From positions 1 to 6,936 of the forward strand of contig JAGWKJ010000125.1 in the NCBI GenBank assembly GCA_028865375.1: a stretch of DNA of 6,936 nt, in the 5' to 3' direction. The stretch is from Hyphomicrobiales bacterium. Its GTDB lineage: Bacteria > Pseudomonadota > Alphaproteobacteria > Rhizobiales > Beijerinckiaceae. The notes under the pieces are model-generated. The model worked only from the letters and a program-made list of their open reading frames with translations. It was not told the DNA's origin and made no database searches. Positions 1 through 5,683 of the stretch are shown here, piece after piece (within the stretch, counting starts at the first letter, position 1; each line of letters starts with the position of its first letter). The position numbers and the translations under genes were made by a program.

Positions 1-635
1 TCGGCGACGAGATTGGCGACCGCCACGCGCGGCTGGTGCAGCACGACGTGGCCGAGCCCGATGCCGTCGGCGATCGCCACGCCCTTGAGCGCCAGCGGGC
101 GCTTGACGGCGAGGTCGACGCCCGGCGAAGCCAACGCCTTCAGCCCGCCCGAGGCGATCATCTCGCCCAGCAGCAGCGAGACCGTGTCGAGCGCCTCGAT
201 CTCTTCCTCGGAATATTCGCGCCGGGCGCGGTTCTGCACCACCAGCACGCCCAGCGTGTCGCCGCCGCGCAGGATCGGCACGCCGAGGAAGGAATGGAAG
301 ATTTCCTCGCCCGTCTCCGGCTTGTAGGAGAAGGCCGGATGGGCCTGCGCGTCGGCGAGCGCCAGCGGCTCGGCGGTCGAGGCGATCAGGCCCACGAGGC
401 CCTCGCCCGCCCGCATCGTCGTCAGGTGGACGGCCGCGCGGTTCAGGCCTTCGGTGGCAAACAGTTCGAGGGCGCCGTCGGCGCGCTGCACGTAGACCGA
501 ACAGACCTCGGCCACCATGTTGGAGGCGACCAGCACGACGATCTTGTCGAGGCGCGATTGCGGGTCGATCTGCTCGCGGACGACCTCGCGGAGGCGCCGC
601 AGCAACAGTCTCGGCCCGCCCGAAGCCCCGCGCAT
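1..635 (-). CDS. ptsP: PtsP, phosphoenolpyruvate-protein phosphotransferase of the nitrogen PTS (EI-Ntr), N-terminal part, cut by the left edge
   Basis: Only the first 211 codons are visible, read from ATG 635-633 leftwards with no stop before the window edge. In the cytoplasm, EI-Ntr takes phosphate from PEP and passes it to NPr and EIIA-Ntr, a chain that regulates rather than transports. A GAF sensor domain covers about residues 25-165, with 'NMVAEVCSVYV' near 39-49, 'ATEGLN' near 60-65 and 'HSFLGVPILRGGDTLGVLVVQN' near 114-135. It is followed by the opening of the enzyme I domain ('KGVAIADGIGLGHVVLHQPR', about 184-203). The phospho-histidine and the PEP-binding barrel lie outside the window. 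The N-terminus 'GGPRLLLRRLRE' matches the usual start of alphaproteobacterial PtsP, and a GAGGG purine run lies 3-4 nt before the ATG, a slightly short spacing. In GAF-containing EI-Ntr proteins this domain is a small-molecule sensor (family knowledge; glutamine is the reported ligand in some). The call is firm; only the downstream part is unseen. Confidence 0.93.
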   Translation of the reverse strand, partial: MRGASGGPRLLLRRLREVVREQIDPQSRLDKIVVLVASNMVAEVCSVYVQRADGALELFATEGLNRAAVHLTTMRAGEGLVGLIASTAEPLALADAQAHPAFSYKPETGEEIFHSFLGVPILRGGDTLGVLVVQNRARREYSEEEIEALDTVSLLLGEMIASGGLKALASPGVDLAVKRPLALKGVAIADGIGLGHVVLHQPRVAVANLVA

Positions 636-652
636 CGTCCCTCGCCGATTCG

Positions 653-683
653 CCCGACCCCGCGTCGCGGCGCTTGGGTCGGG
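653..683. promoter_or_regulatory. Perfect 8-bp inverted repeat over the ptsP start region (operator or leader hairpin)
   Basis: CCCGACCC at 653-660 is matched by GGGTCGGG at 676-683, with a 15-nt GC-rich middle. One arm overlaps the end of the proposed -10 box and the repeat covers the predicted start site. It could be a repressor operator or a hairpin at the 5' end of the ptsP transcript. The symmetry is exact, the function is inferred. Confidence 0.4.
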
Positions 684-710
684 TATAGGGTCGCGGCGCC
701 GGAGCGGCAA
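682..710 (-). promoter_or_regulatory. Candidate sigma-70 promoter for ptsP
   Basis: On the minus strand, TTGCCG (710-705) is followed after exactly 17 nt by TATACC (687-682). Each box matches 4 of 6 consensus positions. Transcription would start near 675 and give a leader of about 40 nt before the ptsP ATG at 635. Spacing and orientation are right, but such matches also occur by chance in GC-rich DNA. Confidence 0.4.
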
Positions 711-758
711 GGCGGCGCGCGCGCCTCGCGCCACCCCCTCCGTCTCGGCTGTCGCTCG

Positions 759-790
759 CCCCTCCCGTTTCACGGGGGAGGGGGGGGAGG
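759..790. repeat. C-rich/G-rich palindrome with an 8-G run
   Basis: CCCCTCCCGT (759-768) can pair with ACGGGGGAGGGG (772-783) if two G are bulged. G780-787 is an uninterrupted run of eight G, followed by AGG. Short palindromes of this kind are common between genes in high-GC alphaproteobacteria. The G runs might also form a quadruplex on the plus strand. It lies between the ptsP promoter and the tandem repeat and has no coding signal. Confidence 0.4.
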
Positions 791-890
791 CGCGTCCGCG
801 AAAAAGATGAGGGGACGAAAGCGCGACGTCGATGCCGGCGTTCGCCGTCATCGAATGGTCCATCGCCTTCTCCGTCGTCCCGCGCCCTCT

Positions 891-995
891 CCGTCTTTGC
901 GAGGAGCGGAGCGACGATGCGATCCAGAGTCCCTTCCGTCAGGCGACGCGCCCTTCTCGTACGACTGGATTGCTTCGCTTCGCTCGCAAAGACGG
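891..995. repeat. REP-like palindromic intergenic element, copy 1
   Basis: The left arm (891-927) begins CCGTCTTTGCGAG and ends GATCCAG. The right arm (965-995) begins CTGGATTGC and ends CTCGCAAAGACGG. The outer 13 bases of the arms are exact reverse complements and the inner part pairs with a few gaps, leaving a middle of about 37 nt. I recognise this arm sequence as a dispersed element of alphaproteobacterial genomes. It has no coding content of its own. Confidence 0.85.
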
Positions 996-1089
996 CGGTG
1001 GTTCACGTGCAATGACGGTGGCGGTTCGGGCGTGAAGACGCCAGACGGTCAGCCGCGACGCTTTCCCGGGTCCTTCTCCCTCGCCCTCG

Positions 1090-1195
1090 CCGTCTTTGCG
1101 GGGAGCGAAAGCGACGAAGCAATCCAGACGCCCTTCAGTCCAACGCCGCGGCCGTTGCCGACGACTGGATTGCTTCGCCGCGCTCGCAAAGACGG
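1090..1195. repeat. REP-like palindromic intergenic element, copy 2
   Basis: The left arm is 1090-1127 (CCGTCTTTGCGGGG...GCAATCCAG) and the right arm is 1165-1195 (CTGGATTGC...CTCGCAAAGACGG). The orientation is the same as copy 1. Arms are better conserved than the middle (1128-1164), as expected if the hairpin matters or if arms define the mobile unit. The gpt start codon lies 163 bp further on. Confidence 0.85.
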
Positions 1196-1348
1196 CGGCG
1201 GTTAGCGTGCAATGACGGCGGCGGTTCGGGCCGACGGCGGCGGTGGGTTCGCGTGCGATGTCGGCGATGGCGAGTTCGATGTATTCCTCCCGCCCTTACC
1301 CGCCGCGCGCGCATTTGCTATCGCGGGCCGGCCGAAGGGCGGACAAAT

Positions 1349-1358
1349 GGGAGGCTGC
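1349..1358 (+). promoter_or_regulatory. Ribosome binding site that sets the gpt start
   Basis: GGGAGG at 1349-1354 lies 4 nt before ATG 1359, which favours that ATG over ATG 1347 and over the upstream GTG/ATG codons reaching back to 1212. ATG 1347 has only a weaker AAGGGCGGA upstream. Confidence 0.6.
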
Positions 1359-1862
1359 ATGGGCGACGAACACGGCCAGAAGGCGTTTCCGGTCTCATGG
1401 GACCAGTTCCATCGCGACGCCCGGGCGCTCGCCTGGCGGCTCGCGTCCGCGGGACCGTTCGAGTCGATAGTCTGCGTGACGCGCGGCGGCCTCGTGCCCG
1501 CCGCCATCGTCGCGCGCGAGTTGGGCCTGCGGGTCATCGAGACCGTCTGCGTGGCGAGCTACCACGACTACAAGAGTCAAGGCGGCCTGCAAGTGCTCAA
1601 GGGCGTCGCGCCCGACGCCATCAAGGGCGAAGGCGGCGCCGGCACTTTGGTGGTCGACGACCTCGTCGACACCGGGGCCACCGCCAAGGTCGTGCGGGCC
1701 ATGCTCCCCAAGGCGCATTTCGCCACCGTCTACGCCAAGCCGCAAGGCCGGCCGCTGGTCGACACGTTCGTCACCGAAGTGTCGCAGGATACGTGGATCT
1801 ATTTCCCGTGGGACATGGGGTTGGCGTTCCAGCCGCCGATCAACAAGGCCGAGCGGGGCTAG
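1359..1862 (+). CDS. gpt: Xanthine phosphoribosyltransferase (XGPRT)
   Basis: This 167-residue protein transfers the phosphoribosyl group of PRPP to xanthine (and guanine or hypoxanthine) for purine salvage in the cytoplasm. It aligns by eye along its whole length with E. coli Gpt (152 residues), with about a dozen extra residues at the N-terminus. Landmarks are 'VTRGGLVPAAIVARELG' early on, the PRPP-binding loop 'LVVDDLVDTG' in the middle, 'KAHFATVYAKPQGRPLVD', and the C-terminal 'SQDTWIYFPWDMG', where the family's purine-stacking Trp sits. The 'FPVSWDQFHRDARALAWRL' opening is the form seen in rhizobial homologues. An open frame extends upstream to 1212, but that part runs through repeat-flanking DNA and lacks family similarity. 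The gene is monocistronic and converges on the denD-like gene with 9 bp between stops. An older Gpt name is xanthine-guanine phosphoribosyltransferase; the family assignment is secure, exact base preference is not visible. Confidence 0.93.
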   Translation: MGDEHGQKAFPVSWDQFHRDARALAWRLASAGPFESIVCVTRGGLVPAAIVARELGLRVIETVCVASYHDYKSQGGLQVLKGVAPDAIKGEGGAGTLVVDDLVDTGATAKVVRAMLPKAHFATVYAKPQGRPLVDTFVTEVSQDTWIYFPWDMGLAFQPPINKAERG

Positions 1863-1870
1863 GGAGCCCC
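1855..1870. terminator. Compact hairpin at the convergent gpt/denD junction, possible bidirectional terminator
   Basis: GGGGCT (1855-1860), loop AGGG (1861-1864) and AGCCCC (1865-1870) form a perfect 6-bp stem that includes the gpt stop codon (1860-1862) and fills most of the gap to the denD stop at 1872. There is only a short TT after it on the plus strand and no U run on the minus strand, so it is a weak intrinsic terminator at best. Confidence 0.4.
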
Positions 1871-1871
1871 T

Positions 1872-2864
1872 TCACCCTCCGATCCGTCCGCCGAGTTCGT
1901 CCTCGACGTGCGCGCGCAGGATGGCGTCGAAATCGGCGTCCGCGCGGAAGCCGAGGTCGCGCGCGCGCCGCGCCTCGAAGCGCGTCGGCCAGCCCGACAC
2001 GATGCGCATGATCGTCTCGTCGGGCCGGCGCTCGATCAGGCGCACGGCGTCCTCGCCCGCGATGCGGCGCAGCGCCTCGACTTGCTCGGCCACCGTGACG
2101 CTCACGCCCGGCAGCGTGACCGCGCGGCGCGCGCCCAGCGCGCCCTCGGGCAGCGCGGCCGCGTGGAGGAAGAAGCCGACCGCCGCGCGCGGCGAGGCGT
2201 GCCAATGCCGCACGTCGTCCGGAACGGGCAGGACCGCGGGCTTGCCCGCCAGCGGTTCGCGCATGATGTTCGAGAAAAAGCCGGACGCCGCCGCGTTGGG
2301 CGCGCCCGGCCGCACGCAGATCGTGGGCAGGCGCAGGCTCGCGCCGTCGACGAATCCGCGACGCGAATAGTCGTCGACCAGAAGCTCGTCGATCGCCTTC
2401 TGCGTGCCGTAGCTGGTCAGCGGCTGCGCGAAATAATCGTCGGGGATCGGATCGGGGAACGGCGCGCCGAACACGGCGATCGACGAGGCGAACACGAACT
2501 TCGCCTTCCAGGTCCCGCTCGAGCGGACCGATTGCGCGCGGGCGGCCTCCAGCAGCGCGCGGGTGGCGTCGAGGTTGACGCGATAGCCCTTGTCGAAGTC
2601 GCGCTCCGCCTCGCCCGACACGATGGCGGCGAGATGGAACACGACGTCGGGCCTGGCGGCGAACAGGCGGGTCGCGACCTCCGGATCGCCGATGTCGGCG
2701 GCGGCCGTCGTGACCGGCATCGCGGCCTTGGGCCGCGAGGGTTCCACCACGTCGACGAGATCGAGCCGGTCGATCGGCCGGCCGCCCAGCGCGCCGTCGG
2801 CGGACAGGCGCCGCACAAGCTTGGCGCCGATCATGCCCGCGGCGCCGATGATCAGGATTCGCAT
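1872..2864 (-). CDS. denD: NAD-dependent sugar-acid dehydrogenase, D-erythronate dehydrogenase (DenD) type
   Basis: A 330-residue extended short-chain dehydrogenase/epimerase. The Rossmann motif GAAGMIG is at residues 7-13. 'FHLAAIVSGEAERDFDKGYRVNLDAT' (about 76-101) is typical of this subfamily. The catalytic set is Ser127/Ser128 in 'FASSIAVFG', Tyr152 and Lys156 in 'SYGTQK'. 'RLPTICVRPGAPNAAASGFFSNIMREPLAG' (178-207) is the substrate-side region I associate with D-erythronate dehydrogenase, which oxidises D-erythronate to the 2-keto acid with NAD. DenD normally works with four-carbon acid kinases and isomerases/aldolases, none of which are in view. ATG 2864 is chosen because AAGGGGG precedes it by 6 nt and the Rossmann fold starts at once. 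Frames reaching back to 3134 are open only because the palindromic repeats happen to lack stops. A different nucleoside-diphosphate-sugar or sugar-acid substrate cannot be excluded. Confidence 0.82.
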   Translation of the reverse strand: MRILIIGAAGMIGAKLVRRLSADGALGGRPIDRLDLVDVVEPSRPKAAMPVTTAAADIGDPEVATRLFAARPDVVFHLAAIVSGEAERDFDKGYRVNLDATRALLEAARAQSVRSSGTWKAKFVFASSIAVFGAPFPDPIPDDYFAQPLTSYGTQKAIDELLVDDYSRRGFVDGASLRLPTICVRPGAPNAAASGFFSNIMREPLAGKPAVLPVPDDVRHWHASPRAAVGFFLHAAALPEGALGARRAVTLPGVSVTVAEQVEALRRIAGEDAVRLIERRPDETIMRIVSGWPTRFEARRARDLGFRADADFDAILRAHVEDELGGRIGG

Positions 2865-2870
2865 CGCTTG

Positions 2871-2877
2871 CCCCCTT
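2871..2877 (-). promoter_or_regulatory. Ribosome binding site that sets the denD start
   Basis: On the minus strand AAGGGGG ends 6 nt before ATG 2864. This selects the 330-residue start over in-frame ATG 2882 and the 420-codon frame from 3134, whose extra N-terminus is translated repeat DNA. Confidence 0.7.
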
Positions 2878-2905
2878 GCCATCGAGTGAAGCGGGCGCGC
2901 GCGGG

Positions 2906-2911
2906 CGTCAA
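2906..2911 (-). promoter_or_regulatory. Possible -35 box for denD
   Basis: TTGACG on the minus strand matches 5 of 6 positions of the sigma-70 -35 consensus and lies between the variant palindrome and the gene. The stretch 17 nt downstream (CACTCG) is a poor -10 box, so this is a weak call. Confidence 0.22.
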
Positions 2912-2921
2912 GCGGCGGCCC

Positions 2922-2991
2922 GGCGAACCAAGGCTCGAGGACGAGGGTCTCGGCCGCCCTCTGGTTCGCCTCGCTTCGCACGCGATGACGG
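2922..2991. repeat. Variant palindromic element next to the denD promoter
   Basis: GGCGAACCA (2922-2930) and TGGTTCGCC (2962-2970) are exact reverse complements 31 nt apart. The right part, 2961-2991, resembles the right arm of the REP-like copies (CTGG-TTCGCCTCGCTTCGC... ending GATGACGG), with GGTTCGCC in place of GGATTGC. It looks like a second sub-type of the same repeat family, oriented the same way as the other three. Confidence 0.6.
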
Positions 2992-3037
2992 GGAGGGCGA
3001 TGCGCGAGGCCCCGAATGGCATTGGTCCCTCGCCCGT

Positions 3038-3140
3038 CCGTCTTTGCGAGGAGCGGAGCGACGACGCAATCCAGCGACGTCGGACCAAGAGGGCGCCCGC
3101 GTTCCGAGCTTGGATTGCTTCGCTTCGCTCGCAATGACGG
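3038..3140. repeat. REP-like palindromic intergenic element, copy 3
   Basis: The left arm (3038-3074) starts CCGTCTTTGCGAGGAGCGG and ends GCAATCCAG. The right arm (3111-3140) starts TTGGATTGC and ends CTCGCAATGACGG. The terminal 13 bases pair with one mismatch. It lies in the divergent spacer between denD and xylA, in the same orientation as copies 1 and 2, and 163 bp before the xylA ATG (the same distance as copy 2 is from gpt). Confidence 0.85.
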
Positions 3141-3201
3141 CGGTGGTCAGGGCGCGACGAGGACGGCGGCGCGGCGAAGCCAAACCAATTCCGTCCGCCC
3201 C

Positions 3202-3230
3202 TTACCGAGGCGAAAAATCCGTATTAGGAT
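3202..3230 (+). promoter_or_regulatory. Weak candidate promoter for xylA
   Basis: TTACCG (3202-3207), 17 nt, then TAGGAT (3225-3230). The -35 matches 3 of 6 and the -10 matches 4 of 6 positions. It would start transcription near 3237 with a leader of about 66 nt. The area 3209-3238 is locally AT-richer than its surroundings, which fits a promoter. No better match was seen in 3141-3302. Confidence 0.3.
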
Positions 3231-3237
3231 CGTTCCA

Positions 3238-3266
3238 TAAGCCGGCATCGCTTCAAATCGGGCTTA
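3238..3266. promoter_or_regulatory. Inverted repeat in the xylA leader, possible operator
   Basis: TAAGCC (3238-3243) and GGCTTA (3261-3266) are exact reverse complements separated by 17 nt, immediately after the proposed start site. A dimeric repressor could bind there, or the leader RNA could fold. Arms of 6 bp are short enough to occur by chance. Confidence 0.28.
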
Positions 3267-3302
3267 CGAGTCCGGTCGGTGCGCGGCAGCCGAGGAACGC
3301 TC

Positions 3303-4637
3303 ATGGCCGCATCCGCGTCATCGCCCCTGTCGTCGGACTTTTTCGCCGGCATTAAACCCGTCCGCTATGCCGGGCCGAAGTCGAGCGACCCGCTGACCTA
3401 TCGCCATTACGACGCCGCGCGCGTCGTGGGCGGCAGGACGATGGCCGAGTGGCTGCGCCCGGCCGTCTGCTGGTGGCACAATTTCGCGTGGAACGGCGTC
3501 GACATGTTCGGCGCGCCGACCTTCGAGCGGCCGTGGTTCGGCGACACGATGGACCACGCGCGCGCCAAGGCGGACGCCGCCTTCGAGATGTTCCGCATCC
3601 TCGGCGTCCCGTTCTTCACGTTCCACGATCGAGACGTCGTGCCCGAAGGCGCCGACATCGCCGAGTTCGGCCGCAACCTCGCGGCGATGACCGATCATTT
3701 CGCCGCCAAGATGCAGGCGTCGGGCGTCAAGCTGCTGTGGGGCACCGCCAACCTGTTCAGCCATCCGCGCTACATGTCGGGCGCCGCGACCAATCCGGAC
3801 CCCGACGTGTTCGCGCACGCCGCGGCGCAAGTGAAGAACGCGATCGACGCCACGCACCGGCTCGACGGCGCCAATTACGTCCTGTGGGGCGGTCGCGAGG
3901 GCTATGAGACGCTGCTCAACACCGACCTCGCGCGCGAGCGCGAGCAGCTCGGCCGCTTCCTGACGATGGCGGTCGAATACAAGCATCGGATCGGCTTCAA
4001 GGGCGCGATCCTCGTCGAGCCCAAGCCGCAGGAGCCCTCCAAGCACCAATACGACTACGACGTCGCCACCGTGCACGGCTTCCTGCAAAGCTTCGGGTTG
4101 GAGCGCGAGGTGAAGGTCAACATCGAGGTCGGCCATGCGGTGCTCGCCGGCCATTCGTTCGAGCACGAGGTCGCGCTCGCCGCCTCGCTGGGCATCCTAG
4201 GTTCGCTCGACGCCAACCGCAACGATTACCAATCGGGCTGGGACACCGACCAGTTCCCCAACGACGCGCCCGAGCTGGTGCCGGCGTTCTACCACCTGAT
4301 CAAGGCGGGCGGGCTCGGCACGGGCGGGCTCAACTTCGATTCCAAGGTGCGCCGGCAATCGATCGACGCCGAGGACCTGATCCTGGGGCATGTCGGCGGT
4401 CTCGACACGTGCGCCAAGGCGCTGCTGTCGGCGCACGCGCTGATCGAGGACGGGGCCTATGATTCCTTCCTCGCCCATCGATATGCCGGCTGGGACGATC
4501 CCAAGGCCAAGGCGATGCTCGCCAAGGGCGCGACGCTCGAAGGCATCGCCGCGCGCGTCGCCGCCGAGCGGATCGACCCCAAGCCGCGCTCGGGCAAGCA
4601 GGAATGGCTGGAGAACCTGTTCAACCGCTTTTCCTGA
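3303..4637 (+). CDS. xylA: Xylose isomerase
   Basis: A complete 444-residue enzyme, close to the 440 residues of E. coli XylA. It converts D-xylose to D-xylulose (and D-glucose to D-fructose) in the cytoplasm with two divalent metals. All expected active-site residues are present at a constant +7 offset from E. coli numbering: His108 and Asp111 in 'FTFHDRD', Glu239 and Lys241 in 'VEPKPQEP', Glu275 and His278 in 'NIEVGH', Asp303 in 'LDANRND', Asp314 and Asp316 in 'GWDTDQF', and Asp346 in 'LNFDSKVRR'. ATG 3303 is chosen over an in-frame GTG at 3279 because GAGGA at 3292-3296 lies 6 nt upstream. The length and N-terminus place it in the longer class II group, typical of Proteobacteria and Firmicutes. 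The gene runs divergently from denD. No xylulokinase (xylB), xylose transporter or xylR lies beside it, so those would have to be elsewhere. Confidence 0.98.
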   Translation: MAASASSPLSSDFFAGIKPVRYAGPKSSDPLTYRHYDAARVVGGRTMAEWLRPAVCWWHNFAWNGVDMFGAPTFERPWFGDTMDHARAKADAAFEMFRILGVPFFTFHDRDVVPEGADIAEFGRNLAAMTDHFAAKMQASGVKLLWGTANLFSHPRYMSGAATNPDPDVFAHAAAQVKNAIDATHRLDGANYVLWGGREGYETLLNTDLAREREQLGRFLTMAVEYKHRIGFKGAILVEPKPQEPSKHQYDYDVATVHGFLQSFGLEREVKVNIEVGHAVLAGHSFEHEVALAASLGILGSLDANRNDYQSGWDTDQFPNDAPELVPAFYHLIKAGGLGTGGLNFDSKVRRQSIDAEDLILGHVGGLDTCAKALLSAHALIEDGAYDSFLAHRYAGWDDPKAKAMLAKGATLEGIAARVAAERIDPKPRSGKQEWLENLFNRFS

Positions 4638-4803
4638 GGCGACGACGGCGCAAGGCCGCCAGCAGCGCCGCGAAGGCGGGCGAGGGCTGGCGGCGGCTCG
4701 GGCAATGGAGGTTGAGACCCGGCCATGCCGGGCGCCGATCGGCGGGCGCGGGTTCGAGCCGGCCCGCCGCGAGATGGGTGGCCCACCCGGTCGGTCAGGC
4801 CTA

Positions 4804-4820
4804 GCGTCCGCTTTGGACGC
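4804..4820. terminator. Hairpin between the convergent xylA and sulfotransferase genes
   Basis: GCGTCC (4804-4809), loop GCTTT (4810-4814) and GGACGC (4815-4820) form a perfect 6-bp stem. It lies 166 bp after the xylA stop and 25 bp beyond the sulfotransferase stop. No U run follows on either strand, so it is at most a partial terminator. The remaining spacer 4638-4803 shows GC-rich partial symmetries (for example GGCGGGC 4741-4747 with GCCCGCC 4762-4768) but no gene. Confidence 0.35.
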
Positions 4821-4845
4821 GAATACGCGGTTTCGCCCCCGCCCG

Positions 4846-5673
4846 TCAGGGGTCCAAGCGCGGGCGAATTCGCTCGACGTTCGCCAAGAATTTCGGTTCC
4901 GCGAGCCGAAACCTCGCTTCCAGCTCGTAATGCACGTTTTCGGCCAGCTTGATCGTTCGTCCGGTGATCGGCACGTTGCGTTTGAGACGTATCGGCATCG
5001 AGCGGGCGATTTTTTCCACGGCCCGCCTTGGCTCGTCGATCAAGCTTTCATAATCAATCCTGATCGGCGTGATATCTCTCGCCATTATTTGTATCTCGGT
5101 CGTCAATTCGTAATTCAAGATGTGACAAACCCATTGCTTGATCGCTGAATTTACCGAGGAATTGGACGCATCGAGAATTGCGTCACGTTCCTCTTCGTTT
5201 ATGAGCAAATCAGGAGACTGAACATGAAAAACGCCCCGGGTCAGAGCGACGTACATCGACACGGCTTGGGCAATTATGTTCTTTCGTCTAATTATAATAA
5301 ACGAAGATTGGTAAAAATATTCAAAAAAATCAATCTCTTCCAATCGCAATGCGTCGCCGACCGTAGTTTTAATTACAAATATATTGTTTTCTGTCGCGAA
5401 ATTCCAGCAGCATCCATTCAAATAATCGCGTTCGTTGTTCGATTGTACCGTATTATTGAATAAAGCTACATTTTCACCGTTGATATATTCCTGTGGAAAG
5501 CCAATCTCTCCCGTAGAATCCAGCAATTCGCAAAGCCACGTACTGCCAGATCGTGGCGTTGCCAACAAAACCATGGTGGCGACATCGCGCCTTTGTGGCC
5601 ACCCCAAAGCATTCTGTTCGCCATTGGCATCCATCCACGCAGAGAGATCTTGCTTCAACGAGCGCTGCGGCAT
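4846..5673 (-). CDS. Stf0-type sulfotransferase (LPS/glycolipid sulfotransferase family)
   Basis: A 275-residue protein, near the 267 of mycobacterial Stf0. It should move a sulfuryl group from PAPS to a hydroxyl of a glycan or glycolipid. The phosphosulfate loop is 'ATPRSGSTWLCELL' at residues 38-51. 'GFPQEYI' (58-64) carries Glu62, which corresponds by position to the catalytic Glu of Stf0. 'IIIRRKNIIAQAVSMYVALTRGVFH' (126-150) is the 3'-phosphate-binding region, with Arg130 and Ser139. 'RIDYESLIDEP' (205-215) is the usual family segment before the last helices. There is no signal peptide or membrane segment, so it is cytosolic. ATG 5673 follows the upstream glycosyltransferase stop by 10 nt, with GAGGG overlapping that stop, which suggests translational coupling. 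The acceptor is unknown. The middle of the gene is very AT-rich (14 of 60 bases G/C in 5281-5340) compared with the xylA stretch (42 of 60 in 3541-3600). Confidence 0.87.
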   Translation of the reverse strand: MPQRSLKQDLSAWMDANGEQNALGWPQRRDVATMVLLATPRSGSTWLCELLDSTGEIGFPQEYINGENVALFNNTVQSNNERDYLNGCCWNFATENNIFVIKTTVGDALRLEEIDFFEYFYQSSFIIIRRKNIIAQAVSMYVALTRGVFHVQSPDLLINEEERDAILDASNSSVNSAIKQWVCHILNYELTTEIQIMARDITPIRIDYESLIDEPRRAVEKIARSMPIRLKRNVPITGRTIKLAENVHYELEARFRLAEPKFLANVERIRPRLDP

Positions 5674-5683
5674 TGTCTGTCCC

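Larger units (their letters stand above)
883..1231. repeat. Diverged tandem duplication, period about 200 bp, of a REP-like element plus its right flank
   Basis: The segment starting at 883 recurs at 1082 (offset 199, becoming 200 after a small indel). The flank 996-1031 matches 1196-1231 at 32 of 36 positions with an offset of exactly 200 bp. Each unit holds one complete inverted-repeat element (891-995 and 1090-1195) followed by the same tail, which itself contains GCAATGACGG, an echo of the element's arm end. The whole 636-1358 interval shows no convincing gene; open frames through it have no recognisable protein and follow the repeats. Confidence 0.75.

Noticed and set aside
36..1205. A long plus-strand open frame of 389 codons across the left region
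   Set aside because: It lies antisense to ptsP over its first half and then reads through the palindromic repeats. The protein is Arg/Gly/Pro-rich with no family features, typical of a high-GC shadow frame.
883..1231. A CRISPR array from the repeated palindromes
   Set aside because: Repeats are about 100 bp, only two in tandem, imperfect, and the intervals are themselves duplicated rather than unique spacers.
1908..3137. A 409-codon plus-strand frame opposite denD
   Set aside because: The translation is low-complexity and Arg/Ala-rich, while the minus strand encodes a coherent dehydrogenase with all its motifs.
883..3140. An insertion sequence bounded by the palindromic elements
   Set aside because: Genes between the copies (gpt, denD) are ordinary metabolic genes, there is no transposase, and the elements are all in the same orientation with no visible target duplication.
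3318..4166. A 282-codon minus-strand frame opposite xylA
   Set aside because: It is antisense to an intact xylose isomerase and has no recognisable domain.
4741..4775. GGGTTCGAGCC at 4750-4760 looks like a tRNA T-loop
   Set aside because: The 5-bp stem expected around the loop does not pair, and no acceptor, D or anticodon arms can be laid out upstream.
4459..5148. A 229-codon plus-strand frame after xylA
   Set aside because: It overlaps the xylA 3' end and the sulfotransferase on the other strand, with no family similarity. It is a shadow.
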